Assembly (NCBI GenBank): GCA_041671525.1
Contig: JBAZBJ010000009.1
Location: 1-57,656, forward strand
DNA from: UBA11098 sp041671525
Lineage (GTDB): Bacteria; Patescibacteriota; Minisyncoccia; Moranbacterales; UBA2206
Direction: 5' to 3'
Length of the DNA: 57,656 bases
In this document: positions 40,303 through 48,486 of the stretch, in pieces
Layout of the letters: every line of letters starts with the position of its first letter
How positions within the stretch are numbered: position 1 is the first letter of the stretch
The notes under the pieces: model-generated
What the model saw: only the letters and a program-made list of their open reading frames with translations
Told to the model about the DNA's origin: nothing
Databases searched by the model: none
Translations under genes and position numbers: made by a program

Positions 40303-41226
40303 TTAGTTTCCAAAAATCATCATAGTGGTTTGGCCTTGCTTTCGCTTACGCTTTTTAATCGCCCCTATAAAGTGACTTTCCAGGCTAGTAAATCTAGCCG
40401 TTTTTGCCAGCGCGACCCATTCTTCCATCGATTTATACTGCCACGCCCAGGGCATATATTTGTTCTGCATATTCATCAGCCAGTCATTGAGAAAAAGGTA
40501 TTGCATTTTTTCTTCTTTTTTTAATTTTAAAAAATCCGTCGTTGCCTCTTCGGCCAATTCCAGGCCGAATCGGGATAAATAATCCTTAACCTCCTTTATA
40601 CTGGTTACATTTTCTGGAAAGGATTCTTCGAAAATTATCAACTTCCCGCCAGGCCTCAGAACTTTCTTAATTTTCCTTAATATTTCAACAATTTCCGCAT
40701 CATTTTCAATGTGATGCAGTACTAGTTTAATAATTGCCAGATCTACGGATTTTGCAGCAACTTCGTTTAAATTGCGCTCAAAACTGATCCGCGGATCAAC
40801 ACCCGCCAAAACCGGCTGACTTTTTGAATCAACCCCGATCAATTTTTTGATGCTTTTATTTTGCACCGTAATATTTTTCATGTAGGCTAATTTCCCACAG
40901 CCAAAATCCAACACTGTTTCTGCTGCGCCCAAGTCTTTCTCAATCAGCTGGAACAGCATATCTTTCTGAAAATCCGGGTCAATATCTGCCACCTTGTTTT
41001 CTTTCAGCAATTTTCCGTAAAAATCCCGGATTCTCCGCGGATTCACTTCATCTGCATCTTTCAAGCCAGCGAGATATCCGAAAAAATCCTCCGCCAACTT
41101 GGCCGGATCTTTTACATTCAAATGATTGTTCACCCACAATTTTTGCAGCGCCAAAAAAACAGCCTCTGAGCGCAGGATTGTCAGAGGATTTTTCAGTAAA
41201 CATTTTTTATTTTTGTCCAAAGTCAT
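40303..41226 (-). CDS. Class I SAM-dependent methyltransferase
   Basis: A 307-residue protein. An N-terminal helical region of about 100 residues precedes a Rossmann methyltransferase domain: VLDFGCGKLAY (motif I, about residue 102), GVDSKSQ (motif II), VDLAIIKLVLHHIEN (motif IV) and LRPGGKLIIFEE. The HHIE stretch and the LIIFEES strand fit small-molecule methyltransferases of the Methyltransf_11 type. No substrate evident. Convergent with rpmE. Confidence 0.82.
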   Translation of the reverse strand: MTLDKNKKCLLKNPLTILRSEAVFLALQKLWVNNHLNVKDPAKLAEDFFGYLAGLKDADEVNPRRIRDFYGKLLKENKVADIDPDFQKDMLFQLIEKDLGAAETVLDFGCGKLAYMKNITVQNKSIKKLIGVDSKSQPVLAGVDPRISFERNLNEVAAKSVDLAIIKLVLHHIENDAEIVEILRKIKKVLRPGGKLIIFEESFPENVTSIKEVKDYLSRFGLELAEEATTDFLKLKKEEKMQYLFLNDWLMNMQNKYMPWAWQYKSMEEWVALAKTARFTSLESHFIGAIKKRKRKQGQTTMMIFGN

Positions 41227-41292
41227 CTTGATTTGAATAATTGACTTTCACCTTTAATTAGGCTAAAATTATAAGTAAATTGTAGCAAATTC

Positions 41293-41584
41293 ACCCTATT
41301 AAGTAAATTTTAAATTTTTACCCAAATTAGCATGCAGTATGTTTATGTCTTAAAGAGCCGAAAAGACGGTAAAAACTATGTTGGTTATACTAAAAATTTA
41401 AAATTAAGATTTGAGCAACATAACAAAGGACTTGCAGCTTCGACGAAAGATAGAAGACCGCTGGATCTCATTTATTATGAGGCTTGTCTAGATAAACAAG
41501 ATGCTACTAAAAGAGAAAAGTATCTGAAAACAATCTATGGCAAGAGATATATAAAAAGTAGGCTCAAATCTTACTTAATAGGGT
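41293..41584. mobile_element. Inverted-repeat element carrying a GIY-YIG gene
   Basis: ACCCTATTAAGTAA at 41293-41306 is perfectly inverted at 41571-41584 (TTACTTAATAGGGT). The pair encloses the GIY-YIG gene. The last codons of that gene, including the stop, are made of the right repeat. It interrupts the space between a methyltransferase gene and prfA. A related ORF-less copy is at 30900..31053. Confidence 0.6.
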
Positions 41585-41586
41585 AA
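41332..41586 (+). CDS. GIY-YIG single-domain endonuclease-like protein
   Basis: An 84-residue protein, MQYVYVLKSRKDGKNYVGYTK. YVYVL and YVGYT are the GIY and YIG elements. R in RFEQHN and E in YYEACLDKQDATKREKYLK complete the catalytic set. It is a UPF0213-like minimal domain, full length. Because the flanking 14-bp inverted repeats form its ends, it behaves like the cargo or driver of a mobile element. DNA-nicking activity is known for the fold but not shown for this subgroup. Confidence 0.85.
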   Translation: MQYVYVLKSRKDGKNYVGYTKNLKLRFEQHNKGLAASTKDRRPLDLIYYEACLDKQDATKREKYLKTIYGKRYIKSRLKSYLIG

Positions 41587-41589
41587 AGC

Positions 41590-42651
41590 ATGAAATCACA
41601 AATTGCAGCCATTAAAAAAGAATATCAGGACTTGCAGACCGAACTCAATTCTCCGGAACTGTCTTCCAATCCAAAAAGAATGGCCGAACTCGGGAAAAAG
41701 CAGGCTGAGATGACGGAAGTGATCGGGGTGATTTCTGAATTGGAAAAAGTGGAAAAAAACATGCAAGAGAACGCCGAAATTGTGAATTTGGAAGAAGACG
41801 CCGAAATGAAGACTATGGCCATGGAAGAAAACATTAAGCTGGCGGAAAAACTGGCGCTCTTGGAAAAAGATTTGGAATTTATTCTCATTCCCAAAGATCC
41901 TAATGACAGCAAGAATGTCATCGTGGAAATCCGCGCCGGCGCCGGCGGCGATGAATCAGCGCTGTTTGCGGCCGATCTGTTCCGGATGTATTCGCACTTT
42001 GCCGAAAAGAACGGTTGGAAAATTGCGGTTTTAGACTCCAATCAGATCGGCATCGGCGGTTTCAAGGAAATCGTTTTCGAAATCAACGGCACCAACGTTT
42101 TCGCCAAAATGAAGTTCGAATCAGGCGTTCATCGCGTGCAGCGGGTGCCGGAGACCGAAAAAATGGGCCGTATCCACACTTCCACGGCCACAGTGGCAGT
42201 TCTGCCTGAAGCGGAAGAATTCGACCTAAAAATCGAAGAAAAAGACCTGCGCATCGATACTTTCTGCTCGTCCGGCCCGGGCGGCCAATCCGTCAACACC
42301 ACCAAAAGCGCCGTGCGCATCACCTATGTCCCGACCGGCATGATCGTGTCCTGCCAGGACCAAAAATCCCAGATCAAGAACAAAGAAAAAGCCATGAAAG
42401 TTTTGCGTACCCGCCTCGCGCAGGCGGAGGAAGAAAAACGCAACAAAGAACTGGGCGACGCGCGCAAGAGCCAGATCGGCACCGGCGACCGCAGCGAAAA
42501 GATCCGCACCTACAATTTCGCTCAAGATCGGGTCACTGATCACCGCATCAAACAGAGCTGGAGCAACTTGCCGGGCATTTTGGAGGGCAACATTGAGAAC
42601 ATTATTGGCGCACTGACCGAAGAAGATATTAAACTTAAGATGGCCAAATGA
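41590..42651 (+). CDS. prfA: Peptide chain release factor 1
   Basis: A 353-residue protein. GGQ in SSGPGGQSVNTTKSAVR (about residue 230) triggers peptide release. The PxT stop-reading motif is PET in RVQRVPETEKMGRIHTS. Full length for RF1. It ends ATGA with prmC, whose product methylates the GGQ glutamine. It starts 3 bp after the GIY-YIG gene. Confidence 0.96.
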   Translation: MKSQIAAIKKEYQDLQTELNSPELSSNPKRMAELGKKQAEMTEVIGVISELEKVEKNMQENAEIVNLEEDAEMKTMAMEENIKLAEKLALLEKDLEFILIPKDPNDSKNVIVEIRAGAGGDESALFAADLFRMYSHFAEKNGWKIAVLDSNQIGIGGFKEIVFEINGTNVFAKMKFESGVHRVQRVPETEKMGRIHTSTATVAVLPEAEEFDLKIEEKDLRIDTFCSSGPGGQSVNTTKSAVRITYVPTGMIVSCQDQKSQIKNKEKAMKVLRTRLAQAEEEKRNKELGDARKSQIGTGDRSEKIRTYNFAQDRVTDHRIKQSWSNLPGILEGNIENIIGALTEEDIKLKMAK

Positions 42652-43595
42652 GCACCATCAAAGATATCTTAACCAAATACCATCAGAAGATTGATTATCT
42701 GGATCTGGAACTCCTCATCGCTCACGAGCTGAAAAAGTCTCGTGAGTTTGTTTTAGCGCATCCAGAACACGTGTTAACTACCAACCAAAAACTACAAACT
42801 ACCAACTTAATCAAGCGCCGTAGGCGCGGTGAGCCCTTGGCCTATATTTTGGAACACAAAGAGTTTTTTGGGCTGGATTTCAAGGTAAATCAACACACAC
42901 TAGTTCCCCGCCCAGAAACAGAATTACTCGTCGAATTGGCGCTGCTAGAACTACCCGCCTCGACTCGCGGAAATGGCCGCTCATCGACGCGAGGCGGGCA
43001 AACCACCAACCACAAACTACTAACATCAGTTATTGATGTTGGAACCGGATCAGGTAATATTATCGTCTCCCTCGCATGCAACATGAAGCATGGAACACAC
43101 AATAAGATAAATTTATTCGGCACAGATATTTCTTCCGAAGCTTTAAAAGTTGCCAAACAAAACGCCAAACTGCACAAAGTAGACAAAAAAATAAAATTCC
43201 TGCGAGGTGATCTCCTTGACCCAATTTTAAAAACCACAAACTACAAACTAAACCTTGCCTACCGGCAGGCAGGAACTACAAACTTGTTAATCCTTGCCAA
43301 TCTCCCCTATCTCTCCAAAGAAATTTACGCTGCCACTGCGCCAACAGTCAAAAAATATGAACCCAAGTCCGCCCTTTACAGCGCACAGGTTGGCTTGGCG
43401 CATTATGCAAAGTTATTAAAACAAATTAAAGAATTGACTACAAACCACCAACTACGAACTACCAACTTTCTCGAAATTAGTCCCGAGCAAAAACTTCCGC
43501 TCACCAAACTTATAAAATTGTCTTTTCCTCAGGCAAAAATTGACTTTTTCCGGGATTTGGCCGGCAGGTGGAGAATCTGTAAAATATCCCGCTAA
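42648..43595 (+). CDS. prmC: Release-factor glutamine methyltransferase
   Basis: A 315-residue protein overlapping prfA by 4 bp. FFGLDFKVNQHTLVPRPETELLVELAL and VIDVGTGSGNI (SAM motif I) are clear. The catalytic motif is NLPY (LANLPYLSKE) in place of NPPY. Several segments appear inserted: a 45-bp palindrome at 42954..42998 encoding PASTRGNGRSSTRGG, and four stretches built on TTN (LQTTNL, TTNHKLL, TTNYKL, TTNHQLRTTNF). None of these belongs to the family core. They fall in loops, so the enzyme may remain active. Confidence 0.92.
   Translation: MSTIKDILTKYHQKIDYLDLELLIAHELKKSREFVLAHPEHVLTTNQKLQTTNLIKRRRRGEPLAYILEHKEFFGLDFKVNQHTLVPRPETELLVELALLELPASTRGNGRSSTRGGQTTNHKLLTSVIDVGTGSGNIIVSLACNMKHGTHNKINLFGTDISSEALKVAKQNAKLHKVDKKIKFLRGDLLDPILKTTNYKLNLAYRQAGTTNLLILANLPYLSKEIYAATAPTVKKYEPKSALYSAQVGLAHYAKLLKQIKELTTNHQLRTTNFLEISPEQKLPLTKLIKLSFPQAKIDFFRDLAGRWRICKISR
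42954..42998. repeat. 45-bp palindromic insert within prmC
   Basis: CCCGCCTCG ... CGAGGCGGG ends with an imperfect inner stem. The insertion length is exactly 15 codons, so the frame is kept. Family members have no residues here. Confidence 0.65.
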
Positions 43596-43610
43596 ACGCC
43601 GCCATAAAGT

Positions 43611-43636
43611 AAAAACCCGCATGTTAGCGGGTTTTT
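43611..43636 (+). terminator. Terminator after prfA-prmC
   Basis: AAAAACCCGC / GCGGGTTTTT with a 6-base loop, 15 bp after the prmC stop. Confidence 0.9.
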
Positions 43637-43658
43637 ACTTTATAACGATTGATACAGC

Positions 43659-43674
43659 GGGACGGTACCGTCCC
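43659..43674. repeat. Perfect 16-bp palindrome
   Basis: GGGACGGTACCGTCCC in the gap after prmC. It shares the GGGAC/GTCCC ends with the 32-bp palindrome at 55787..55818. Confidence 0.6.
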
Positions 43675-43712
43675 TAATTGTAATCAAAAGTTGATAATCT
43701 ATTTAGAAAAGA

Positions 43713-43805
43713 CTATTTTTTCTTTTTCTTTGTAGCTTTTTTTACGGCTTTCTTTTTGGTAGTCTTTTTTACAGCTTTCTTTGCTGCTTTTTTCTTTGCT
43801 GCCAT
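43713..43805 (-). CDS. Lys/Ala-rich histone-H1-like peptide (30 aa)
   Basis: ATG at 43805 to TAG at 43713 encodes a 30-residue peptide, MAAKKKAAKKAVKKTTKKK..., with about 60 percent lysine. It is preceded by AGAAAGGAAGGTGAAA, a good ribosome site. The same leader motif precedes the plus-strand gene at 44367. Such peptides resemble the tail of bacterial histone-H1-like proteins and would bind DNA or RNA. It could also be a methylation target for the SET proteins, but that is speculation. Confidence 0.6.
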   Translation of the reverse strand: MAAKKKAAKKAVKKTTKKKAVKKATKKKKK

Positions 43806-43815
43806 GTTGGTTTCA

Positions 43816-44236
43816 CCTTCCTTTCTATTTTTATTTCTTATCCAAAGATTTTTAATCTTTGGTAATATTCAATCTTTTTTTTATTTTCGACCTAATTTAT
43901 TTTTCAATAAAATTATTTTTACATAATTTTATCTTGATTAAATTATATATCATATAAAATTATTTGCAATAGCAAATTTCCAAAACTGTGGATAACTTTT
44001 TTTCCTGACAAAACATACTACACTTATAATTTTATATTATTTCATTAAAATTAATTTACTTTTTAAAAATTATTTATAAATCTCAATTTCAAAATCCAAA
44101 TTTCAAATGAAGTCCAAAAAAATAAAAGTTGAAAAAAATTTAGTTATTGGATCTTGGGATTTGAGTTGATATTTGAATTTTAGATTTTGGATTTCGCGAA
44201 GCGTGATATTACGCCCTAAATAAGGCTTTTTGTCTA
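43816..44236. other. AT-rich intergenic region with imperfect inverted repeats
   Basis: About 420 bp without a gene. It contains TGTGGATAA (43987-43995), identical to a DnaA box but isolated, and an imperfect inverted repeat built on AAATCCAAA / TTTGGATTT and TTTCAAAT / ATTTGAAT (44083-44192). No RNA family recognised. Confidence 0.5.
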
Positions 44237-44237
44237 G

Positions 44238-44265
44238 TTGACTGTCCTCTCAGCTTTGCTAAAAT
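44238..44265 (+). promoter_or_regulatory. Promoter of the 44.4-kb membrane protein gene
   Basis: TTGACT (44238-44243), 16-bp spacer, TAAAAT (44260-44265). The leader of about 95 bases carries a palindromic element at 44274..44315. Confidence 0.6.
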
Positions 44266-44273
44266 GCAAACAG

Positions 44274-44315
44274 ACGCCCGCCTGCATCGCTATGCGAAGC
44301 ATTGCGGGCAGGCTT
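44274..44315. repeat. Palindromic element in a 5' leader
   Basis: GCCCGCCTGCATCGCTATGC is followed by its near inverse ending GCGGGCAGGC. It is closely related to the insert at 54369..54444 (GCCCGC/GCAGGCGGGC ends and ATCGCT or AGCGAT core). It will fold into a strong hairpin in the mRNA about 50 bases before the start codon. Confidence 0.6.
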
Positions 44316-44366
44316 CATTGTAAGCACATTAATAAATCAATAACTAGAAAGGAAGGTGAAATAAAC

Positions 44367-44945
44367 ATGGAAAACATGGAAGATGAAAACAAAGTTGAGG
44401 AAGGCACTGAGACCAACACGGCATCCAGTTGGATCCAAGACAATCTCCGTATCATCATCAGCGTGTTGATCGTAGTTTTGATCGCCGGAGGAATCTATTC
44501 TTATTCAAAAAGAACAGCCACTCCAACCGATGATCAGACAAGCCAAGGAGTGATCACTCAGCAAGATGAATCAGACAAGAATAACGCTGCCATAACACCC
44601 GACACAAGCAAAAGCAAACAAGTTGTGGACTCCGCAACCAGCCAAGAAACTGAAAATTCATTTGTGGAAACTGCCGGCAAAGGTGACGGAACAACCGTTT
44701 TAGCTCGCAGAGCGCTAGCGAACTACCTGGAAAAAAATCCGGATTCAGCACTTACGCCCGAGCATAAGATTTACATCGAGGATTTCCTGCGAAAAAGCGT
44801 GCCTAAAAAAGCAGTTCACGTCGGAACATCAGTAGAATTTTCGAAAGACTTGGTTCAAAATGCCATCGGAAAATCAAAGACCCTAAACGACAGACAACTC
44901 CAGAATCTGCACAAGTACGCCGTGCGCGTGCCTTCACTGTCATAA
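44367..44945 (+). CDS. Single-span membrane protein of unknown function
   Basis: A 192-residue protein from the ATG at 44367, with GGAAGGTGAAA just upstream. An acidic N-terminus, one membrane helix (about residues 28-49, IIISVLIVVLIAGGIYSY), a Ser/Thr/Gln-rich linker and a conserved-looking C-terminal domain of about 85 residues (GDGTTVLARRALANYLEKN ... LQNLHKYAVRVP). That domain layout occurs in many Patescibacteria surface proteins. I cannot assign an activity. Confidence 0.7.
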   Translation: MENMEDENKVEEGTETNTASSWIQDNLRIIISVLIVVLIAGGIYSYSKRTATPTDDQTSQGVITQQDESDKNNAAITPDTSKSKQVVDSATSQETENSFVETAGKGDGTTVLARRALANYLEKNPDSALTPEHKIYIEDFLRKSVPKKAVHVGTSVEFSKDLVQNAIGKSKTLNDRQLQNLHKYAVRVPSLS

Positions 44946-45025
44946 TTAGTAGAAGTAAGACTCAACACAAAAAGAAATTCTGCTGTTCTTTCTGAAATAT
45001 TTAAGTATATTACTACTTCAAATAG

Positions 45026-45056
45026 CAAAACCCGCCTGACTGGCGGGTTTTGCGTT
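45026..45056 (+). terminator. Terminator after the 44.4-kb gene
   Basis: AAAACCCGCC / GGCGGGTTTT with a 5-base loop, then GCGTTTTT, about 80 bp beyond the stop codon. Confidence 0.85.
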
Positions 45057-45060
45057 TTTA

Positions 45061-45240
45061 AGGCTCGAAGAAAAGCTTGGCTTTGAGGAGCCTGCCTGCC
45101 GGTAGGCAGGGAGTCCGCCGCGGACGACGGGGAAAAGCCGAGCTTTAGCGAATAAGCCGCGGGTATCCGACGGGTTTCCTAAAGCTAAGCTTTTTTGCTA
45201 ATTCGACGGATCCTCTCTAAAGCTGAGCTTTAGGACAGCT
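45061..45240. repeat. Cluster of degenerate palindromic repeats
   Basis: Four related palindromes of the form AAAGCYNRGCTTT (near 45073, 45155, 45202 and 45221) alternate with GACGGG/CCGACGG-type segments, plus a CCTGCCTGCCGGTAGGCAGG palindrome near 45091. No coding potential. Confidence 0.55.
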
Positions 45241-45247
45241 AAAAAAT

Positions 45248-45715
45248 TTATTCAAGCTTTATCTCATCGCCCTCCTTGAGCCCCAATCTGTCACTTTCTC
45301 CGGAGCGAATTTCCAGAACCCTATCCACGGCTATTTTGGGACTCCGGACGATTTCCGCACCCCCGGCAAACGGCACCCGCCTGTCAATCTGGACGATTTT
45401 CGCGCCGTCGATCCAGAGTATGTCCAAATCAAAGCGCATATCCTTCATCCAGAACGGATAGATGCCTTTTTTCTCAAAAACAAACAACATGCCACAACCC
45501 GCGCACAACGCGCTCCGCCCGGAAAGACCTTGCGCGCGTTCCTGGGGCGTGAGCGCCAGTTCAACTTTTATTTTTTTGCCCTCAACGCTGAGCGTTTTTT
45601 CCTTCACAAAAGCCTCACGCACCACGGGAGAATTGCTCAACACCAATCCGCCCAGGAGGAAAAAAACTGCCAGAATCAATCCGAGCAGGCTCCTTTTTTT
45701 AACCAACCTAAACAT
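45248..45715 (-). CDS. DUF192 protein with membrane anchor
   Basis: A 155-residue protein: a membrane helix (about 10-28) followed by a DUF192 domain. VELALTPQERAQGLSGRSAL, GMLFVFEKKGIYPFWMKDM and LDILWIDGAKIVQI are diagnostic of the family. It overlaps the GT4 gene by 8 bp at its start and is the last gene of a GT2-GT4-DUF192 operon. Role unknown. Confidence 0.85.
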   Translation of the reverse strand: MFRLVKKRSLLGLILAVFFLLGGLVLSNSPVVREAFVKEKTLSVEGKKIKVELALTPQERAQGLSGRSALCAGCGMLFVFEKKGIYPFWMKDMRFDLDILWIDGAKIVQIDRRVPFAGGAEIVRSPKIAVDRVLEIRSGESDRLGLKEGDEIKLE

Positions 45716-46733
45716 AGTCACTTTTTTTAATTTTTTTGCTGATGACCACCAAGGAAATACTCAGAACAATCGCGGCTAAAAGCAATGTAACGGTTTTGCC
45801 GATAAAGCGCGTATTGAGCGCGATGATTGAGATGCTGATTGTAATCGCATAAAAATACAAGGCTGTTTTGCGCTGTGACCAGCCCAGGGAAAGCAACTTG
45901 TGATGCAGATGGTTGCGATCCGCCTTGAAAATTGATTGTTTGTTTTTGAGGCGCTCCCCGATCACCCACAAAAAGTCCGCCACCGGAATCGCCATGACCA
46001 AAATGGCGGTCGCGACTTTGGTCCCGGCAAAAATCGCCATGACTGCCAAGGCAAAACCCATAAAAGTGGCACCGGAAGTTCCGGCCAAGACAAAGGATGG
46101 ATAAAAATTAAACACCAAAAAACCCAGCGCGGTGCCGGCTAAAATCATGGAAAGAATGGCCATCGGCGGCTGATTCACTTCCGGTTTGAGACTGAGCACA
46201 AAAATCGTGAGCGCGCCGATCAAGGTGATGCCGCCCGACAGGCCATCAATGCCATCGATCCAGTTCATCGAATTGATCATCAAAATGATCCAAATGAGCA
46301 CCAGCGCAACCGAAAAAATCATACCTAGACCGGAATCCAGCTGGAGAATCCCCCCGGTCAGCGGATTGGTCACATAATAGATCCGCACGCCAAAAATAAA
46401 AACCAAGGTGGCAATCGCCACCTGATAGAAAAATTGGGTTTTCCAAAAAATCTCCCGCAGGTCGTCCCAGATGCCGACCAACAGCAGGATGAGTGACGCC
46501 AGCATCACACCAACCAACTCCTCCGTGATGACCAGATCCGAATTGAGCAGAATAGTCAGGTTAAAAGCGACGATCATCGCCACCCCGCCAATCCGCAGCG
46601 CACCCGGGCGATGGATATGGCGGGAAGAAGTGCGGCCATCCCATTTGATTCTTTTCCCAAAATAGATGCCAGCCACAATCAGCAAAGCCGTGGTCAGGAA
46701 GGAGGCTAGGAATGGAATTAAATATTTTATCAT
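45708..46733 (-). CDS. WecA/MraY-type glycosyl-phosphate transferase (GT4)
   Basis: A 341-residue protein with about ten membrane helices. MNSMNWIDGIDGLSGG carries the DDxxD-like and NxxxxD catalytic residues. The cytoplasmic HxHH-type motif is DRNHLHHKLLSLG (about residue 265). RPGALRIGGVAM is the conserved N-terminal loop. Such enzymes load a sugar phosphate onto polyprenyl phosphate to start surface glycan synthesis. The ATG at 46733 overlaps the stop of the GT2 gene (ATGA). Confidence 0.9.
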   Translation of the reverse strand: MIKYLIPFLASFLTTALLIVAGIYFGKRIKWDGRTSSRHIHRPGALRIGGVAMIVAFNLTILLNSDLVITEELVGVMLASLILLLVGIWDDLREIFWKTQFFYQVAIATLVFIFGVRIYYVTNPLTGGILQLDSGLGMIFSVALVLIWIILMINSMNWIDGIDGLSGGITLIGALTIFVLSLKPEVNQPPMAILSMILAGTALGFLVFNFYPSFVLAGTSGATFMGFALAVMAIFAGTKVATAILVMAIPVADFLWVIGERLKNKQSIFKADRNHLHHKLLSLGWSQRKTALYFYAITISISIIALNTRFIGKTVTLLLAAIVLSISLVVISKKIKKSDYV

Positions 46734-48424
46734 TTCTTTCGCACTTTTTCCGTTACCCAAAACTCACCGAAATATTTTCCGAATAGCACACGCGTCTGCG
46801 ATTCAATGGCCGGCATCGCGCCGAGAAATGGGGCGGAAATTGGCACTAAAACCCACTGCAGCACCATGTAGATATTGCGCCATTTGGAATATCTTTTCGG
46901 TCGGGGCGGCATCAGCAAGAAGCTCAAGGAAACCGAGATGATGAGCCCGAACATCGCCATATTCATAAGCATCCGCGTCATTATCGGTAAATTATGCGCC
47001 AGAACGCTTTGATTAAATTGGTCGCCACCCACAAACAACGGGATCCACCCCAGAAGCGCCAAAATAAAAGGCGCGGTCGCCCAGGAATGATGACCCTCCA
47101 GCATTTCAAAGGCCACTTTGAATTTTTTGGTAAATTTTATATTCTTGTTTGGTCCGATCGCCCGCATGATAATGGGAAAATTCTCAATACCATACGCCCA
47201 TCTTCTTTTCTGTTTATATTGGTTCACGATTGTCTGCCAATAAGTGTTGGCCAAAACCGCGTCGAGCGACACCGGCAGATAGATCGGTTGTACCTTATAA
47301 TCCCCGTCGTAATAGGCAAAACACTTCCAATAGATGATCGAATCTTCACTGATCATGTTGAGCGGCCAAAAATTCACCTTGACCAAGGTGTCAAAAGGTT
47401 CACTGTGCGAAGAGAATGTCACCATGCCTTCAGGACGGGTACTTTGAAAAATATGCCAGAAGCTGGAACCGGTCACGATCACCCGCACAAAAGCATTGGT
47501 GTCCCACAGATTGTTGTGATACATCGGCAATGGCTGATAGCTGCGTTGCAGCCGCTTCGGATCCGTGACATACGCATAAGTCAGCGCCGCGAAGTATTGC
47601 GGATGCGCCACCGTGTCGCAATCAAAATTAGAGAAGACGACTTTGGTATAATCAATGCCATGCTCATCCAGATAGACCATCAATTTCTTGGCCGCGAAAG
47701 TCGCATTCGAGGCCTTGCATTTCATTTCGCCGCCGCTCACGATGTGAGTGGTCACCAAAAAGTCCCGAAAAACGCCTTTAAATTTATTCTCCAAATAATT
47801 GACCTTGGCCAGGCGATGCTCTTCATTTTCCCTTTCTTCAGTCGCCAATAAAATTATGATCTGCTGGTTGGGAAAATTCGCATCTGCCACCGCTTGGATG
47901 GCCGGCTCAATGACTTCCGCTTCCTCTCCGGCCGTCGGCAACATAACTACATGGACAATTTCCCGCCAATCCCAAATTTCGTTCGCCTTTCCTTCGAGAT
48001 TCTTGACCTCGCTCAAATAACTTTTTTGTCTGGCTAATTCCCCTTTGAGAATTTTGATTTCTCTTCTCTTCATCGCTCCTCTTTCTTTGAGGCTCGCCTG
48101 CATATTCAGAATTTTTTCTTCAATCAGCTGCCGATATTTTTGCGGATCTGCGATATTTTGGCATCTCTCCCACCAATCGATCTTCTCGCCGGATTTCAGT
48201 TTGCGATAGCCCGAAACTGAATAGGATGTGATAAAAATTGTACGGAAGATCCAATACAGATCAAACACAATGATGAAAACCGCCACCCAGGCCGGCACAA
48301 TGAAAGAAAACACAAACATGCCGATTAGGGTGACCCAGGTCAAAATCCCCGGAATCATTTCCAGACTACGTTGCACGCGCCGAGCCATAGGGTCAGTTGT
48401 TTTTGGATCCGGAAAAGAAAACAT
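46730..48424 (-). CDS. Membrane GT2 glycosyltransferase
   Basis: A 564-residue protein. Two N-terminal membrane helices, a long charged linker, then a GT2 domain: NFDCDT (DxD-like metal site, about residue 267), EDSIIYW (about 366) and QKRRWAYG (QxxRW-type motif, about 416). C-terminal helices follow from about residue 450. The motif order is that of processive beta-glycosyl transferases that extrude polysaccharide. The polymer is unknown. First gene of the operon with GT4 and DUF192. Confidence 0.88.
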   Translation of the reverse strand: MFSFPDPKTTDPMARRVQRSLEMIPGILTWVTLIGMFVFSFIVPAWVAVFIIVFDLYWIFRTIFITSYSVSGYRKLKSGEKIDWWERCQNIADPQKYRQLIEEKILNMQASLKERGAMKRREIKILKGELARQKSYLSEVKNLEGKANEIWDWREIVHVVMLPTAGEEAEVIEPAIQAVADANFPNQQIIILLATEERENEEHRLAKVNYLENKFKGVFRDFLVTTHIVSGGEMKCKASNATFAAKKLMVYLDEHGIDYTKVVFSNFDCDTVAHPQYFAALTYAYVTDPKRLQRSYQPLPMYHNNLWDTNAFVRVIVTGSSFWHIFQSTRPEGMVTFSSHSEPFDTLVKVNFWPLNMISEDSIIYWKCFAYYDGDYKVQPIYLPVSLDAVLANTYWQTIVNQYKQKRRWAYGIENFPIIMRAIGPNKNIKFTKKFKVAFEMLEGHHSWATAPFILALLGWIPLFVGGDQFNQSVLAHNLPIMTRMLMNMAMFGLIISVSLSFLLMPPRPKRYSKWRNIYMVLQWVLVPISAPFLGAMPAIESQTRVLFGKYFGEFWVTEKVRKK

Positions 48425-48486
48425 TTTCGTGGATCGCGAATCGTAGATCGTGGATCGTTGTGCGATACGCGATATGCGATATGCGA

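Noticed and set aside
41293..41584. GIY-YIG gene as a group I intron endonuclease
   Set aside because: No intron core is visible, neighbouring genes are complete, and the flanking perfect inverted repeats fit a DNA element better.
44083..44192. Imperfect inverted repeat as a structured RNA or CRISPR-like repeat
   Set aside because: Low-complexity AT-rich words without regular spacing or spacers. No CRISPR array or cas gene occurs anywhere in the window.
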